Part shown: piece after piece, positions 62,164 through 64,000 of the stretch
Layout: each line of letters starts with the position of its first letter
Position numbering within the stretch: the stretch's first letter is position 1
DNA from: Vreelandella maris
GTDB lineage: Bacteria > Pseudomonadota > Gammaproteobacteria > Pseudomonadales > Halomonadaceae
Direction of reading: 5' to 3'
Assembly (NCBI RefSeq): GCF_013371085.1
Contig: NZ_JABWCV010000005.1
Coordinates: 124,001 to 188,000 of the forward strand
Length of the DNA: 64,000 nucleotides
Program-made: the position numbers and the translations under genes
The notes under the pieces: generated by a model
Told to the model about the DNA's origin: nothing
Seen by the model: the letters and a program-made list of their open reading frames with translations, nothing else
The model's database searches: none

Positions 62164-63837
62164 TCATACGTTGGTGTCGGTGCTATTCATGTTGGTGCCA
62201 GGAGCGCCAGCGCTCGGGTAATGTTCCTGGCTCAGCCGAAAACGCTGAACCTTACCCGTTGATGTTTTAGGTAGCGCCTCGATAAATCGTAGGGAGCGAG
62301 GGTACTTATACGGCGCGATGGTCTGCTTCACGAAGTCCTGCAACATTTGCTGACATTCTTCATCTTGCTGAAAACCATCGTTTAGAACAACAAAAGCCTC
62401 GACAATTTGGCCACGCTCCTGGTTGGGGGCACCTATCACCGCGCACTCTTTCACGGCGGGATGGGCCAGCAGGGCGGCTTCCACCTCAGGGCCTGCGATG
62501 TTATAGCCCGCCGAGACAATCATATCGTCGTTACGGGCGGCGAAGTGGAAGTAACCCTCTTCATCCTGATAAAACGCATCGCCGGTGATGTTCCAGCCCG
62601 CTTTTACATAGTTTTGCTGGCGCTTGTCGGCCAGGTAGCGGCAGCCGGTAGGGCCGCGCACGGCCAGTTTGCCGACCGTACCAGGCGCGACATCCTGCAT
62701 GTCTTCATCAACGATACGCGCTTCATAGCCTGCCACCGGCTTGCCGGTACAGTTGGGACGATGGTCATCCAGGCGATTGGTGATGAAGATGTGCAGCATT
62801 TCCGTGGCGCCGATGCCATCGAGAATCGGCGTGCCAGTTTGCTTGATCCAGTCATGATAGATCGGCGCGGGCAGGGTTTCGCCAGCGGAGACGGCAACGC
62901 GCAGACTACTCAAATCCTCGTGTCGCGTGGGCGCGGCAAGCATCGCCCGATAGGCTGTTGGCGCAGTAAACACCACTGTGGCCTGATACTCGCGGATGAT
63001 ATCCATCATGTTGGGCGGCGAGGCGTGTTCGAGCAGTACGGCGGTGGCGCCGAAGCGCAGTGGGAAGATAGCCAATCCTCCCAGGCCAAAGGTGAAGGCC
63101 AGCGGTGGCGACCCCACGAAGATATCCTCCGGCGTTACCTGCAAGACTTCCTTGGCGTAGCCGTCGGCAATCACCAGCAGGTCACGGTGAAAGTGCATGG
63201 TGGCCTTGGGGGAGCCAGTTGTGCCCGAGGTAAAGCCCAGCAGTGCCACATCGTCGGCGGCGGTATCCACCGCCTCGAAGGTGGCGGGCTTGCCGAGCGC
63301 CAGCCGGTCAAGTTCGGCGTCGTGGTTGGCGGTGCCATCAAAGCCGACGATACGTTTGAGGGCGGGGCTCTGCTCCTGGCAGGCGTTGAGTTCATCGAGC
63401 AGTCGGGTATCGCACAGGGCGAGGCTGATATCCGCCTTGTCGATTACCTGGCACAGCTCTTTGGTGCGCAGCATGGGCATGGTGTTGACCACCACGGCGC
63501 CCGCCTTGGTGGCGGCCAGCCAGCAGGCCACCATGGCTGGGTTGTTCGCCGAGCGAATCAGTACCCGTTGGCCGGGAACCACGCCCAGGTCTTCGACCAG
63601 CACATGGGCAAGGCGGTTGGTCCACTCGGTGAGTTCCTGATAGGTACGACGTCGGCCATTGCCCGCCAGGGCAATCCGCTGGCCGTGTCCGAGCGAGACC
63701 AGCCGATCGCAAAGTTCAACGCCTGCGTTGAGACGTTGGGGATAATCGCAGCCTGAAAGCAGGTACTCAGGCTGACGATCGATGGGTGGCAGGTTATCCC
63801 GCGTAAAAGTATCAGCATGAGCCGACTGGGTATACAT
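62164..63837 (-). CDS. Aryl-CoA ligase, probable 2-aminobenzoate (anthranilate)-CoA ligase or benzoate-CoA ligase
   Basis: 557 residues of the AMP-forming acyl-CoA synthetase family. Motifs: P-loop LLGFTSGTTGSPKATMH, DGIGATEMLHIFITN, ITGDAFYQDEEGYFHFAARNDDMIVSAGYNIAGPEVE (A8), and the catalytic Lys in LPKTSTGKVQRFRL. FISN/FITN after the A5 motif and a YAKEVL...FGLGG region are typical of benzoate- and 2-aminobenzoate-CoA ligases. It activates the acid for later ring attack. ATG 63837 is taken, with GGAGG six bases upstream. Confidence 0.85.
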   Translation of the reverse strand: MYTQSAHADTFTRDNLPPIDRQPEYLLSGCDYPQRLNAGVELCDRLVSLGHGQRIALAGNGRRRTYQELTEWTNRLAHVLVEDLGVVPGQRVLIRSANNPAMVACWLAATKAGAVVVNTMPMLRTKELCQVIDKADISLALCDTRLLDELNACQEQSPALKRIVGFDGTANHDAELDRLALGKPATFEAVDTAADDVALLGFTSGTTGSPKATMHFHRDLLVIADGYAKEVLQVTPEDIFVGSPPLAFTFGLGGLAIFPLRFGATAVLLEHASPPNMMDIIREYQATVVFTAPTAYRAMLAAPTRHEDLSSLRVAVSAGETLPAPIYHDWIKQTGTPILDGIGATEMLHIFITNRLDDHRPNCTGKPVAGYEARIVDEDMQDVAPGTVGKLAVRGPTGCRYLADKRQQNYVKAGWNITGDAFYQDEEGYFHFAARNDDMIVSAGYNIAGPEVEAALLAHPAVKECAVIGAPNQERGQIVEAFVVLNDGFQQDEECQQMLQDFVKQTIAPYKYPRSLRFIEALPKTSTGKVQRFRLSQEHYPSAGAPGTNMNSTDTNV

Positions 63838-63965
63838 GACCAACCTCCGTATTTGGTGTCGTTGTTTATTCCTACCAACGTCTCAAAAGAAGCATCGGCA
63901 GGGATACGGTGTCTGGCGTAGTGTTTTATTGTTCTAGTTATTGTTGTACGGCTATTTTTGGCTAT

Positions 63966-64000
63966 TTACTCTTCCGCGAGCATACTGCGGGCAATCACCA
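63966..64000 (-). CDS. C-terminal end of an upstream operon gene (partial)
   Basis: On the minus strand an open frame enters from the right edge and ends VIARSMLAEE with TAA at 63968-63966. The short tail does not identify the protein. Its position, just upstream of the ligase on the same strand, suggests another gene of the aromatic-acid cluster. A gap of about 130 bases to the ligase start may hold a promoter. Confidence 0.4.
   Translation of the reverse strand, partial: VIARSMLAEE

Noticed and set aside
62407..63756. Long plus-strand open frame of 449 codons
   Set aside because: It lies wholly opposite the aryl-CoA ligase, whose motifs are complete. The frame is a by-product of GC-rich codon use; its protein is His/Gly-rich and matches no family.

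Overview
The window looks like chromosomal DNA of a halophilic gammaproteobacterium, most likely Halomonas/Vreelandella or a close relative. This is inferred from the gene families: glucosylglycerate-type compatible-solute genes, acidic proteins such as a Lon with a long acidic N-terminus, the gammaproteobacterial forms of GshA, HslR/HslO, NudE, YrfG and RibB, and ATP-type PckA. No rRNA or tRNA gene was seen.

Layout. 1-3.1 kb: end of a surface-polysaccharide locus (CapD-like C-terminus, O-antigen ligase) and an outer-membrane barrel protein. 3.2-9.4 kb: a beta-CASP nuclease, a cluster of REP-like repeats, two lipoproteins (one FlgO-like), a complete IscB gene with its presumed omega-RNA, and an orphan MotB/OmpA-like protein. 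9.4-12.1 kb: a candidate small RNA and a phosphatase/GT81 pair for glucosyl- or mannosylglycerate. 12.2-17.1 kb: two paralogous chemoreceptors separated by an IS110/IS1111 element with 13-bp inverted repeats. 17.3-25.8 kb: sulfur and thiol redox genes (persulfide-dioxygenase-like hydrolase, two YeeE/YedE proteins, a two-component system, TsdB/TsdA-like cytochromes, DsbG, an Lgt-like/TlpA fusion), interrupted by palindromic repeats around a GIY-YIG nuclease. 25.9-27.7 kb: a GH13_18 sugar phosphorylase that may degrade the solute made at 10-12 kb.

27.9-56.6 kb is mostly housekeeping: nrdR-ribD-ribB-ribH-nusB-thiL-pgpA, a DUF945 protein, lon, an aerotaxis-type receptor, ilvD, an oxidoreductase, nudE, yrfG-hslR-hslO, pckA, msrB, an FMN alpha-hydroxyacid oxidase with a LysR regulator, tex, gshA, dsbB and an esterase. 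56.6-64 kb is a minus-strand catabolic operon: an aryl-CoA ligase resembling 2-aminobenzoate-CoA ligase, a Liv-type ABC transporter, a hotdog thioesterase and RidA. This suggests uptake and CoA-dependent degradation of anthranilate or a related aromatic acid.

Most notable signals: (i) two mobile elements from families now known to be RNA-guided, IscB with omega-RNA and IS1111 with a 3' guide-RNA region, lie 6 kb apart; (ii) an undescribed-looking minus-strand small RNA with promoter, C-rich loop and terminator at about 9.5 kb; (iii) a GIY-YIG nuclease embedded in repeats of a family also found beside the IS1111 insertion; (iv) a two-component system apparently co-transcribed with thiosulfate dehydrogenase genes.
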